Of a stretch of 64,000 nt of DNA, positions 1 to 11,649 are shown in pieces. The DNA is from Candidatus Poribacteria bacterium (lineage in GTDB: Bacteria > Poribacteria > WGA-4E > WGA-3G), in assembly GCA_022822085.1 (NCBI GenBank), contig JAJECK010000051.1, positions 90,947 to 154,946 on the forward strand, given 5' to 3'. The notes under the pieces are model-generated. The model made no database searches and had not been told where the DNA came from. It saw only the letters and a program-made list of their open reading frames with translations. Both the position numbers and the translations under genes were made by a program. Numbering within the stretch: position 1 is the stretch's first letter; every line of letters starts with the position of its first letter.

Positions 1-1057
1 CCCCTTGCTGAAGTTGTGCCATTGGTCGTGTGATACGGCGACTCACAAGGTAACTGATGCAATAGACTATCACTGCCCCGCTGCCGATACTCCACAACAG
101 AATAACTTGCATTTGATTCTGCCACCGAATACGATATTGATGCGAATAGGCTATGATTAATTCTACAAATGGCAATTTTTGCGGATCCGAAAAAGGTAAA
201 CTCAGGATGTCAGTACGAACAACGGTAAATGTAGATATGCGTCCACCTTCTTCAGATGTCCCTGTTCCATCTGATTCCTGAGTATCCCTCAAGGTGACTA
301 CCAACTCCTCGATAGGTTTGCCCTCATCTTGATACGCCTGTTTTTGCTGTTCCCATTTGGATTTGATCTCTGTCGTACGGAATGCAATACTATTTAATGG
401 TATCCACTCCTCCTGTTCATTCTTCCTTTTTACAAGAAAAATCGGATGTTCGGACGGTTGACTCAATAATTCCCCACTTAGCCATTTTTGGAGAGACTTT
501 CCACCAGTAACAAAACCCCAATCCAACCACTGAGTTACCTCAACAACGAACTGTGGGTCATCACCTGCTGAAATGATTCGTTCTCTAATTGTCCCTTTCC
601 CATTTTTGGAAGTCGGAGCCATTTCTACATCTGCAATCTCAACAACTTTTTGCCCAATACGTTTTTCATCAGTAGACTTACTCAGAACCAAAATGCCTTC
701 TTTATTTCCGCATTCAAAAATATCAAATTTAGTTAAGGGAATGTCTCGACTGCCACCTGTTTCTGCTCCTTCCATTGCACTACGTAATTCTGGGTCTTCA
801 CCTATAACTTGGACTTCGTTTCTAATTTCTCTAACAAACCGCTCATATTGGCCGGAAATATTTGATTTTAATATTGCTACATCTTTGCCCAGTTGTTCGC
901 TAAAAGTATTATCAATCAACAGACTGGCAATACCGAAAATTACTGCGAACATAAGAAGGATAACGAGGCTGTAAGTGAAAAATATTTTGTTTTGCAGCCG
1001 TATTGAAGACAGTTTGTCAAGTATCTTCCGTCTTTGTCGCATAAGCACAAGTTCCAT
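1..1057 (-). CDS. Sensor histidine kinase, N-terminal part (cut by window edge)
   Basis: About 352 residues are visible before the window ends. Reading the minus strand from ATG at 1057 gives a basic N-terminus, a membrane segment at about residues 26-50 (IFFTYSLVILLMF), a large extracytoplasmic sensor region of about 265 residues, a second membrane segment (VILLWSIGSGAVIVY, about 316-338), and then SRRITRP, the typical beginning of a HAMP linker. This order is that of a membrane-bound two-component sensor kinase or, less likely, a methyl-accepting protein. The kinase core would lie beyond base 1 and is not seen. An in-frame TAA lies a little upstream and no other usable start codon follows it, which fixes the start. 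The gene begins about 50 bp after pgi, so it may be its last operon partner. Confidence 0.7.
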   Translation of the reverse strand, partial: MELVLMRQRRKILDKLSSIRLQNKIFFTYSLVILLMFAVIFGIASLLIDNTFSEQLGKDVAILKSNISGQYERFVREIRNEVQVIGEDPELRSAMEGAETGGSRDIPLTKFDIFECGNKEGILVLSKSTDEKRIGQKVVEIADVEMAPTSKNGKGTIRERIISAGDDPQFVVEVTQWLDWGFVTGGKSLQKWLSGELLSQPSEHPIFLVKRKNEQEEWIPLNSIAFRTTEIKSKWEQQKQAYQDEGKPIEELVVTLRDTQESDGTGTSEEGGRISTFTVVRTDILSLPFSDPQKLPFVELIIAYSHQYRIRWQNQMQVILLWSIGSGAVIVYCISYLVSRRITRPMAQLQQG

Positions 1058-1107
1058 TGAACGTGCGATGAATTTGCTACAACGATTCCGTACAATTTAA
1101 GGGTGTG

Positions 1108-2541
1108 TTAATTTCTTTTCATTTCACGCGCAATTTCTTCGGTCCGCTTTTTATAGCCTTCAACCGCTGATTGGTGGTAGGTCAACTCATCTGAAAGTTT
1201 CGGAACACTATCTGTGAGGTGGAGTTCTTGTAGTCTACCTTTAACTGCTACCGTATCCATGAGAGTTCGCATCAATAGACACAGGCTGCTGATATCTCGC
1301 TTTGGTAAGGTTAGTGTGACATTCGGGATGTCATTATCAGTAAAATTCATTTCTGTTCCACGATAAGATGCTGTCTGACAATCGTTCATTGAAAGCCCCT
1401 CAAACGCATCTAATCCGCTACCTTCTTTAGCAACCGGAATTGTTAAATCTACACCAAGGTCTTCCCAATGAACAAATAGAACCGCCTTATCTCTCGGCCC
1501 AGCAAGTATTCCATTGAGAATGGAATGATTACTCGTGGGACCTTTCGCTGCAATCACATTACATCCAAAACCGCGTTCCTGAATAGATTCGGTATAGAGT
1601 TGGACAAACCACTCACCGAGACGACTATTATCTGCATAGTTATAGAATACAATACTACCTGCTCCGTAATATTTCTCAACTGAGTCAAGCCATAGTGCAA
1701 GGTGATATGCTGTGTTATTGTGATGTGCATAAGGCAGTTGAAAGTTTTCAGCTGCGCGTTTCACACCTTCGGTTGCCGCGTGTATTCTACCTTCAAGTCT
1801 TTCTCCATCCCCTGCTGTCATCGTCAAGAAGAATAAACCAACTGGTGAAAATGCAGAAAAACGTCCACCTACGCCTTCTGGAACTGGAAGCATACTGTAA
1901 AATGGTGCTTCTTGGTGATATTGGAATAGAATGCTTTTGTCTGTTAATCCCGTAGTTGCAACGATCTGTTTTCGCCATTCGTTGAATTCCTGCTGCAGTC
2001 TCTCCTGAATAATCATCAGCGTTGCAAGTGTTTCGCCTGTTTTGCCCGATTTGCTAATCACATTGAAAAGTGTTTTGTGTAACAGATCGCGTGATTTCAG
2101 CATGTCAAGTAATGCTTTAAGCCGAAGTGGATCAAATGTATTCCCCGTGAAGTAGACCTCAGGTGCACCACCCCGTTCGGAGTTTGATAGAAGGTTGTGA
2201 TACGGATGATTCGCTATTTCATGAAAAACACGTGCACTCAGATCAGAACCCCCTATTCCAACGGTTACGAGCACAGAAAAATCTTCTCTGGCTCTTGTTG
2301 ACAAATCAAGGACTTGCTGGATATGTTCTGTTTGCTGATGGCTGCGTGTCCATGCACGCAGATATTGTTCTAAAACTGATAACGAGGTATTTGCCTCTTC
2401 ATTAAACAATATCTGAATATCTTCTAAACGCGTGTCAACCAATTTCTCTGCATCTTGCGCATCAGTATCAGCACAGACAAGCATTCTGAGATTGATACCT
2501 GAATTACTGCCTAATTCTATTTGTTTTACACTTGAATTCAT
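1108..2541 (-). CDS. pgi: Glucose-6-phosphate isomerase
   Basis: 477 residues with two SIS-type domains. It interconverts glucose 6-phosphate and fructose 6-phosphate in the cytosol (glycolysis, gluconeogenesis). Visible landmarks: GIGGSD at 95-100, the phosphate-binding SKSGKTGET at 163-171, the PGI signature GGRFSAFSPVG at 225-235, ESIQERG near 318, a histidine in SNHS near 339, and VEGYKK at 460-465, which matches the conserved VEAYK catalytic lysine. The length is shorter than the roughly 550 residues of E. coli Pgi and fits the compact bacterial type. Several signature positions are divergent, so a related sugar-phosphate isomerase is possible. A phosphomannose-isomerase-type cupin lies nearby, suggesting a shared role in hexose-phosphate supply. 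Confidence 0.85.
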   Translation of the reverse strand: MNSSVKQIELGSNSGINLRMLVCADTDAQDAEKLVDTRLEDIQILFNEEANTSLSVLEQYLRAWTRSHQQTEHIQQVLDLSTRAREDFSVLVTVGIGGSDLSARVFHEIANHPYHNLLSNSERGGAPEVYFTGNTFDPLRLKALLDMLKSRDLLHKTLFNVISKSGKTGETLATLMIIQERLQQEFNEWRKQIVATTGLTDKSILFQYHQEAPFYSMLPVPEGVGGRFSAFSPVGLFFLTMTAGDGERLEGRIHAATEGVKRAAENFQLPYAHHNNTAYHLALWLDSVEKYYGAGSIVFYNYADNSRLGEWFVQLYTESIQERGFGCNVIAAKGPTSNHSILNGILAGPRDKAVLFVHWEDLGVDLTIPVAKEGSGLDAFEGLSMNDCQTASYRGTEMNFTDNDIPNVTLTLPKRDISSLCLLMRTLMDTVAVKGRLQELHLTDSVPKLSDELTYHQSAVEGYKKRTEEIAREMKRN

Positions 2542-2618
2542 TAATTTTGTCCCTTATTACCTCCATTAGTGCAATCGCTTTTTGTGAATATACTATTGTA
2601 AGTTCTGCCAACAAATAT

Positions 2619-3400
2619 CTATCTTATCTTTAATCTCCCCCAAGTAGTAGCGAGTTTGCCTTGTGATTCCACAGCCAGCGTATTTGGTATTAACTTTTTT
2701 ATTTCTGCTTGACTGAGAACAGCAGCATAAATCCGAGAATCTTCAATGTGCACATCGAGGTCTCCAGGCCCTCCACCTACACCACCGTGACGTTTACCCC
2801 AAATAGCCTCCGCATCGTTTTTAGCGAAAGACACAAATTGCCCATGTGTATAGTCTCCAATTTTGTCTCCGTTCCGGTATAGTCTCACACGCGCAGTGCC
2901 GTTATCATTTGCATACGAGATTGCCATCATAATCAACCCACCTGTTTTTTTTCCTCAAAACCGGGGTCAGGGTCTTGTGTCCGATGAAACCACCCACTCC
3001 CTGCCATCCAACGACGATGCTGACGTTCACCAAATACAATTGCATCAAATGTAGGGTCTGATAGACGATCAATGGTTAAAACTGAACCTTCCTGCACATC
3101 AAGATCATCCATAATCACCCACGAAACCAACGTTTTTTCTTCAATGTCCGGCCCCTCATAACCACTTGCGATTGCCCATTTGTTGGGGTCAATATCCAAT
3201 TGTCCATTCGCTATTTCAGCTCCCATAAGCGTAATATCAACAAAATTACCTGTCAAATCTTCCAATTCGACACCTTTCTCATAAGTCCAATGTCCTACAA
3301 GTGCTTCTGCTTTATCGCCTTGTGCATACCCAAACATAACAGAACTAAACAACAGTAGAACAAGACATATCCAGAACTGAATACATTTTAAGTTATACAT
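2619..3400 (-). pseudogene. Secreted LamG-type protein, frame broken at an A8 run
   Basis: The first part (3400 down to 2933, 155 residues) has a signal peptide (hydrophobic core CLVLLLFSSVMFGYAQ) and the start of a concanavalin-A/LamG-like fold (LVGHWTYEKG). It stops just after GFEEKKQVG. The second part (to 2619) continues the same fold in the -1 frame (MMAISYANDNGTARVRLYRNG, then IYAAVLSQAEIKKL). The join is a run of eight A on the minus strand (plus 2945-2952). One more A, or a -1 slip on the heptamer A AAA AAA, gives a continuous product of about 260 residues. The cause may be a real mutation, a sequencing error in the homopolymer, or slippage expression. LamG domains bind carbohydrate or mediate adhesion; the ligand here is unknown. 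Confidence 0.65.
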
Positions 3401-3454
3401 GGGTGTGTCTCCTCAATTTGGGTTAGGATTTCCAAGTTTTAATTATTTCTTTAT

Positions 3455-3841
3455 TTATATCCTTCCATATTTATCATCAAGCCGAACAATGTCTTCTTCA
3501 TCAAAGTTCCCGAATGAAATTTCAAGTATCCGATAATCTTGATCTTCTCCGATGAGTTGATGTTTTGCCCCCTGCGGAATAAAAACCGGTTCCATCGGTT
3601 TTGGATGTATCACATCATCTTCGAGCCTCACACAAGCACCCTCGTCAAGGGGTATCCACAGTTCACTTCTATGGTGATGATATTGATAACTTACCTGTTC
3701 TCCCGCATGGATTTCTAAAATCTTTACGGTTACCGGTTGGTTAAGGACATACTGAATAAAACGTCCCCACGGTTTTTCTGTTGTCATTATCTCTGCTAAG
3801 ACTTGGGATGGGGTTGTCATAGGTTGTAACTGATTCTCCAT
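3455..3841 (-). CDS. Mannose-6-phosphate isomerase-type cupin
   Basis: 128 residues forming a single cupin barrel like the C-terminal domain of type II phosphomannose isomerase / mannose-1-phosphate guanylyltransferase. Visible features are KPWGRF near the N-terminus, the metal-binding cupin motif with YQYHHHRSELW, and the second half QGAKHQL followed by LEISFGNFDEEDIVRLDDKYGR, which is characteristic of the family. The likely activity is fructose 6-phosphate to mannose 6-phosphate isomerisation or sugar binding. Its position two genes from pgi supports a role in hexose-phosphate metabolism. The nucleotidyltransferase half found in bifunctional enzymes is absent. Confidence 0.75.
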   Translation of the reverse strand: MENQLQPMTTPSQVLAEIMTTEKPWGRFIQYVLNQPVTVKILEIHAGEQVSYQYHHHRSELWIPLDEGACVRLEDDVIHPKPMEPVFIPQGAKHQLIGEDQDYRILEISFGNFDEEDIVRLDDKYGRI

Positions 3842-6352
<2,511 letters not shown>

Positions 6353-6382
6353 CCATCTTAAGACACAACCCCTATACATTGC

Positions 6383-6408
6383 AAGGCGGGGTCTCTGCGC
6401 CCCGCCTT
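6383..6408 (+). terminator. Terminator-like hairpin after katG
   Basis: AAGGCGGGG (6383-6391) pairs perfectly with CCCCGCCTT (6400-6408) around an 8-nt loop, 30 bp after the katG stop. The stem is very GC-rich for this region. It lacks a clear T run (ATCTCAT follows), so it could be a weak intrinsic terminator or an mRNA-stabilising hairpin. Confidence 0.55.
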
Positions 6409-6537
6409 ATCTCATAAACCGAAGAAACCGTATCGACATAGATCCCACCGGACAATGAAGTTAGATTCTCGAAGGTGATTTGCGGTGAACTATTTATGAG
6501 ATACACTGTAATATAAGCAGTTTAACACGGAGGAGTA

Positions 6538-7968
6538 ATGAAAAAACGAACTTACGTCAGTTGTTTAATTATATTGTTTTTTATTTTAAATAGTTTCGTC
6601 ACACACTCAGTTTTCGGGCAAGATATCTCTTTGGTTGAAAAAATATTAGATAAGCACAAGGAAACGTTAAAACAGAATAAAGTAAAGAATGTTCTACCGA
6701 GTATTTTAAAAGAATTAAAGAAACCAGAAAACCATGCAGAATTGATCCAAAAGGATCTAACCCAATTGTTTGCGAATCCTGAAGGTTTAAAGGAAATAAC
6801 AGATAAAATAGACGAAGAATTCATTACACTTTTAAAAGAAGATAGTGGGGTACAAGCAGTATTCAATGATACAGACTTCCACAACCTGATTCAAGACAAA
6901 GATGCAATCGGAGAACTTGCAAGACTTATCAAAGCAGATTGGTTGGAATTTAAGATAAGAAATGTTCACATCCTGCTGCTTTTGTTGATAGTCGTAGTGT
7001 GTCTTTTTACACTCGGCAAAGGAGCAGATTGGCTTGTTGACGAGGCGGTGGTGTTATCTACACAGTGGGGATTGGGCAAAGCTGTTATCGGTGCGACGAT
7101 TGTGAGTATCGGAACAACGACACCCGAAGCAGCGGTTTCCGTGCTGTCTGCTATTCAAGGAGAACCGGGACTTGCTCTTGGCAACGCAGTCGGCTCAATT
7201 ATATGTGATACAGGACTGATTTTAGGTTTGGCTTCACTAATCGCACCTTTATCTTTCAATCGAGAGTTAGCCTCGCGTCTGTCCAATGTTCAGGTAAGTG
7301 CCGGTATTCTTATGGTGTTAGCCTGTTTTCCTTGGTCGTCTCCAGCAAAAGTATTCACTCAAGGGGGGACGCTCCATCAATACATAGGCATTGTTTTCGT
7401 TGTTCTGTTAGGCCTCTATATATGGCAATCTATCCGATGGGCAGGTGCAATCACACCTGCATCTGAACCAGATGAAGATACAGAACACAAAAGATCGAAC
7501 ACTTATGTCACCCTACTTAAACTTATCGGGTCAATAGCACTTGTTGTCATTTCCGCGCAAATCCTCATCCCAACAGTGAAGACACTTGCAATAAGATTTA
7601 ATGTTCCTGAGGAGATCGTAGCAGCAACACTGGTTGCGTTTGGCACATCGTTGCCAGAGCTCGTAACAGCGATCACAGCAGTTAGACGCGGGCATGGTGA
7701 ATTAGCAGTCGGCAATATAATCGGGGCGGATATACTGAATGTGCTTTTTGTTGCGGGGGTATCAGCGGCTGCAACACCTATCGGTCTGCAAGCATCAGGC
7801 AAATTCTTCCAATTCCTGTTTCCTGCAATGGTGGTTATTTTGATCGTCTTCCGAATCGGTATCTTCGTTTCAGGAAGTCAATTGAAACGACCGTTTGGTG
7901 TCGTGTTGGTTGCGACTTATGTTTTGGTGACAATACTTAGTTACATTTTTTCTGTAGATATGCATTAG
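6538..7968 (+). CDS. Ca2+/cation antiporter (CaCA family, YrbG-like) with N-terminal exported domain
   Basis: 476 residues. A signal-like hydrophobic segment (residues 8-27) is followed by a soluble helical region of about 110 residues, then the transporter core beginning near 143. The two inverted alpha repeats that form the ion site are visible: IVSIGTTTPEAAVSVLSA (about 188-206) with GNAVGSIICD, and VAFGTSLPELVTAITA (about 366-381) with GNIIGADILN. Family members exchange Ca2+ (or another divalent) for Na+ or H+ across the inner membrane. The N-terminal extension is not part of standard YrbG proteins and looks specific to this lineage. A good Shine-Dalgarno (GGAGGA) lies before ATG 6538. 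The WD40 gene starts 24 bp downstream, so the two are probably co-transcribed. Confidence 0.85.
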   Translation: MKKRTYVSCLIILFFILNSFVTHSVFGQDISLVEKILDKHKETLKQNKVKNVLPSILKELKKPENHAELIQKDLTQLFANPEGLKEITDKIDEEFITLLKEDSGVQAVFNDTDFHNLIQDKDAIGELARLIKADWLEFKIRNVHILLLLLIVVVCLFTLGKGADWLVDEAVVLSTQWGLGKAVIGATIVSIGTTTPEAAVSVLSAIQGEPGLALGNAVGSIICDTGLILGLASLIAPLSFNRELASRLSNVQVSAGILMVLACFPWSSPAKVFTQGGTLHQYIGIVFVVLLGLYIWQSIRWAGAITPASEPDEDTEHKRSNTYVTLLKLIGSIALVVISAQILIPTVKTLAIRFNVPEEIVAATLVAFGTSLPELVTAITAVRRGHGELAVGNIIGADILNVLFVAGVSAAATPIGLQASGKFFQFLFPAMVVILIVFRIGIFVSGSQLKRPFGVVLVATYVLVTILSYIFSVDMH

Positions 7969-7992
7969 AAATCTGATTGGACAAACTGCATA

Positions 7993-9870
7993 ATGAAAAA
8001 AACACTGCCTTCGATTGCATTACATACTTTAGATGCAGACCCTGTTTCCCAAGAATTCACACAATGGAATCTACCGACAGGCGTGAAAGCACGCCTCGGG
8101 AGAGGCAGGATAAGCGATGTCCTAAATCCTCCTGAAATAGCGTTCTCCCCTGATGGGAAGCTTATAGCAGTGGCAAGTGCCATTGGGATTTGGGTATACG
8201 ACGCACAGACAGCGAAAGAGCTGAACTTGCTTACAGGACATACACTTGATGTCACGACCGTAGTTTTCAGTCCAGATGGGTCAATTTTGGCAAGTGGAAG
8301 TGGTGACAAGACCATCCGTCTGTGGGATGTGCGAACAGGTAAACATATCCAGACGTTGAAAGAGCATACCAGTCGTATCAATAATGTTGCGTTCAGTCCG
8401 AGCGGGACTATCTTAGCAAGTGCGGGTGATGACAACGCCATCTGTCTGTGGGATGTGCGGACAAATGAAATTATTGGCACACTTACAGGTCATACGGACA
8501 GGGTTAATTATGTTGTGTTCAGTCCAGATGAGTCTACTTTGGCAAGTTCGAGTTGGGATGCTACTGTGCGTTTGTGGAGTGTGCAAACTGGGGAATCTCT
8601 TCGGACGCTGACAGAACATACAGCTGCTATCAGTAGGGTATCGTTTAGTCCAGATGGAAAAACACTTGCAAGTTCGAGTATGGACAAAACCGTTCGTTTG
8701 TGGGATCTGCAAACAGGCGAATCTCTTAACACACTTACAGGACACACAGGAAGGGTTACTAACGTCCTATTTAGTCCAGATGGTGAAATTCTTGTGAGTA
8801 CTGCAATGGACTTTGACACAGACGTGCGTTTGTGGGACGTGCGGACAGGTGCGCCGCTTCGGGTACTAAAAGGACATACGCGGAAAGTTACAAGCCTTGC
8901 GTTTAGCCCTGACGGATCTACATTGGTAACTGGCAGTGGTGACAGTACTGTGCGTATATGGGATGTGGCATCTGGCACATCTCGTCAGACAATCACAGAT
9001 CATACCTTTCGTGTCAGGAGCGTTGTGTACAGTCCAGATGGATCTACGTTGGCGTGCTCTGGTTGGGATGAAACTGTGGCTGTGTTGAATATGCATACCG
9101 GTGAAGAACTTCAGCGACTTAAAGGCCATAAAGCTGATGTCGTAGGTCTTATGTTCAGTCCGAATGGAAAGACTCTTGCAACTGCAAGTTGGGATAGAAC
9201 AGCGCGTTTATGGGATGTGCAGACAGGTACAACGCTACACACACTGACTGACCATCGTGACTTTGCCACTTGTGTTGTGTTCAGCCCGGATGGAAGGACA
9301 CTCGTAACCGGAAGTAATGACACTGATGTGCGTTTGTGGAATGTAGCAACAGGAAAACTTCTATTGACATTGACAGATCATAAAGAAAGTGTCAATAGTG
9401 TCGTTTTCAGTCCAGATGGCAAGACCCTTGTGAGTGCAAGCGATGATAAAACAGTCCGTTTTTGGGATGTGCAGACTGGCGCACTTATGCGGACACTGAC
9501 TGAGCACACAAAGTCGGTATATAGTGTTACGTTCAGTCCAGATGGCAAGACCCTTGTGAGTTCAAGCGATGATAAAACGGTCCGTTTTTGGGATGTGCAG
9601 ACTGGCGCACATAATCGGACTCTCACAGGGCATACAGATGGTGTATGGTGCGTTGTATTCAGTCCGGATGGCAAGACCCTTGCCAGTACAAGTAGAGACA
9701 CTGATGTGCGTTTTTGGGATGTGCAAACCGGCACCCACCTGAAGACGTTTCAAGGACACGCAAAATTGGTTTATACAGCAGTATTCAGTCCTGATGGCAA
9801 AACCCTCGCAAGCGGGAGCAGTGACGGCACCTTGGTGTTATGGGATCTCACATCTAAAATAGTGGATTAG
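7993..9870 (+). CDS. WD40 repeat protein, 14 blades
   Basis: 625 residues with no signal peptide. After about 45 N-terminal residues the protein is entirely WD40 units of about 42 residues, each with a FSPDG turn, a D-x-T/D-V-R-L/F-WD strand and a GH/EH dipeptide. I count 14 units, enough for two seven-bladed propellers. The last four to five units are the most similar to one another at DNA level, suggesting recent duplication. Such proteins act as scaffolds. No kinase, NTPase or protease domain is attached. It follows the antiporter by 24 bp, so a link with that membrane protein is possible but only inferred from position. Confidence 0.9.
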   Translation: MKKTLPSIALHTLDADPVSQEFTQWNLPTGVKARLGRGRISDVLNPPEIAFSPDGKLIAVASAIGIWVYDAQTAKELNLLTGHTLDVTTVVFSPDGSILASGSGDKTIRLWDVRTGKHIQTLKEHTSRINNVAFSPSGTILASAGDDNAICLWDVRTNEIIGTLTGHTDRVNYVVFSPDESTLASSSWDATVRLWSVQTGESLRTLTEHTAAISRVSFSPDGKTLASSSMDKTVRLWDLQTGESLNTLTGHTGRVTNVLFSPDGEILVSTAMDFDTDVRLWDVRTGAPLRVLKGHTRKVTSLAFSPDGSTLVTGSGDSTVRIWDVASGTSRQTITDHTFRVRSVVYSPDGSTLACSGWDETVAVLNMHTGEELQRLKGHKADVVGLMFSPNGKTLATASWDRTARLWDVQTGTTLHTLTDHRDFATCVVFSPDGRTLVTGSNDTDVRLWNVATGKLLLTLTDHKESVNSVVFSPDGKTLVSASDDKTVRFWDVQTGALMRTLTEHTKSVYSVTFSPDGKTLVSSSDDKTVRFWDVQTGAHNRTLTGHTDGVWCVVFSPDGKTLASTSRDTDVRFWDVQTGTHLKTFQGHAKLVYTAVFSPDGKTLASGSSDGTLVLWDLTSKIVD

Positions 9871-9944
9871 GAAGGACTGAAGCAATATGCTACTGTGAAG
9901 TTTCCTACTTAAGAAATATACTGCGATACAAAATATCAGTATCT

Positions 9945-10020
9945 GTCCATTGGGTTGAGCTTGCGAAACCCAATGGACGAAAATGTAATAATGGTAATAG
10001 ATCAATTAGAATTGGTATTA
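9945..10020. repeat. Dispersed hairpin element with AATTAGAATTGGTATTA end
   Basis: A 12-bp perfect stem, GTCCATTGGGTT (9945-9956) and AACCCAATGGAC (9967-9978), is followed by GACGAAAATGTAATAATG, a short variable part, and the end AATTAGAATTGGTATTA. The same tail with a related hairpin recurs at about 44778-44849, and the terminal motif also ends the element at 58400-58546. The remaining parts of 9871-10131 show no gene or other clear signal. Confidence 0.7.
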
Positions 10021-10131
10021 AAAACAACACCTCAATGCCGATTTACGGGTTTAGCACCTAAAAGCGACACCGAGGTAGTTTGGAAATGTTCTTCTTAGAT
10101 CGGTAGAGCAGATTAGTTATAGCGCAACATT

Positions 10132-11577
10132 CTATGCTGGCGTTGACAGGAGTGACGGCAGAATACCGATAAGGATAATACCAACTGCCGCGAGTGTCAG
10201 TCCGATAACTAAAGTTGAGGGATATGGGTTGAACTCCAGTTCCTCCTCCGGTTCTCGCATATACATGGTTACGACAACGCGTAGGTAGTAGAACGCTGAT
10301 ATCGCTGTGTTGAGCGCACCGACAATGACAAGCAAGTAGAGTTCAGCTCCGATAGCAGACTTGAAGAGATACAATTTACCAATGAATCCTGCAGTGGGTG
10401 GGAACCCAGCAAGAGACACAAGCATTGTCGTCATGAATATCGCAAGTAACGGTTTTCGGAATCCGAGTCCTGCGTAATCAGAAATCATTAGGTTCTCACC
10501 ATCAGCCGTTCTTGCCATGATAACCGCACCGAATGCCCCGATATTCATCACACAGTAGACAAGGAGATAGAACATGGCACTTGATTTACCATCTGGGGTT
10601 GCTGCTGCTAAACCTACCATCACATAACCAGCGTGGGCAATGCTTGAATATGCAAGCATGCGTTTGATGTTCGTTTGTGCAATAGCAATGACGTTTCCAA
10701 CCGTCATCGTCAGCATTGCTAAGAACATAATAACACCTGTTGCTTCAGGTGGAAGCTTAGGTAGTGCCTCTATGAAAATTGTCAGAAATGCAGCGAATCC
10801 TGCTGCTTTTGGTCCAGCAGAAATAAACGCGGCGATGGTAGTGGGTGCTCCCTCATACACATCTGGTGCCCATTGGTGGAACGGAACGATAGCGACCTTA
10901 AAACCGAATCCGACGATAAGCAAGAACATACCTGCTAAAAATAGAGATGATGTTGTTAGTGGAGTAGATTGATTGTCTACGGTAAGTTTTGATATGATTT
11001 CGGGTATATTCGTTGTACCTGCAGCCCCATAAATCAAAGCAATTCCATACAGGAAAAATGCACTTGCAAACGCACCAAGTAGTAGGTATTTCATACCTGC
11101 TTCGCTTGAGGCTGGACTCTCTCGGAAATAGCTTGCTAACACATACAACGATAACGACATCAATTCCAGACCGAGGAAAACGATTATCAGTTCGTTGCCT
11201 GCAGCCATTAACATCATACCGAGTGTTGCTAACAAGATAAGTAGGTAGTATGGACCCTGTTTTTTGTCATCTCTCCCTAAATAGCTTATCGATATCAAAG
11301 CCACCAAAATTGTTGAAACGAGAAAGATTATATTGAAGAACAACGAATAACTATTTACCTTAAACATGTTGCTGAACAGGGTCTCATCTGTGCCAGCTTG
11401 TAGCATCTGGATGGTTGATACTAAAGCAATCCCCGAACCAACGATTGTCATCCAGGCATGCATCTTTTTTGAAATAGAATCAAACATGTCAAAGACAAGT
11501 ACTATGAACAACGTTGCAACGATGACAAGTTGTGGCATTAACATTGACCAATTAATATCAGTTATCTCAGACGGCAT
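10132..11577 (-). CDS. nuoN: NADH-quinone oxidoreductase subunit N
   Basis: 481 residues, about 14 membrane helices, one of three antiporter-like subunits in the membrane arm of complex I. Conserved parts include FLGLELMSLSLYVLASY (glutamate of the proton channel), FHQWAPDVYEGAPT, and GPKAAGFAAF with the lysine in the broken helix. The length is standard. It is the last gene of the nuo locus and is separated from nuoM by an NhaD-like antiporter gene. About 70 bp separate it from that gene. Confidence 0.95.
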   Translation of the reverse strand: MPSEITDINWSMLMPQLVIVATLFIVLVFDMFDSISKKMHAWMTIVGSGIALVSTIQMLQAGTDETLFSNMFKVNSYSLFFNIIFLVSTILVALISISYLGRDDKKQGPYYLLILLATLGMMLMAAGNELIIVFLGLELMSLSLYVLASYFRESPASSEAGMKYLLLGAFASAFFLYGIALIYGAAGTTNIPEIISKLTVDNQSTPLTTSSLFLAGMFLLIVGFGFKVAIVPFHQWAPDVYEGAPTTIAAFISAGPKAAGFAAFLTIFIEALPKLPPEATGVIMFLAMLTMTVGNVIAIAQTNIKRMLAYSSIAHAGYVMVGLAAATPDGKSSAMFYLLVYCVMNIGAFGAVIMARTADGENLMISDYAGLGFRKPLLAIFMTTMLVSLAGFPPTAGFIGKLYLFKSAIGAELYLLVIVGALNTAISAFYYLRVVVTMYMREPEEELEFNPYPSTLVIGLTLAAVGIILIGILPSLLSTPA

Positions 11578-11649
11578 TCAAAACCTCCGTATTATAACTC
11601 CGAAATCTCAATAAATTTAGCATCATAATAATAGATAGAAATATTTTTT

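Noticed and set aside
573..974. Plus-strand open frame of 133 codons antisense to the histidine kinase
   Set aside because: The minus strand carries a continuous kinase-type protein with two membrane helices and a HAMP start; the plus-strand product has no family features.
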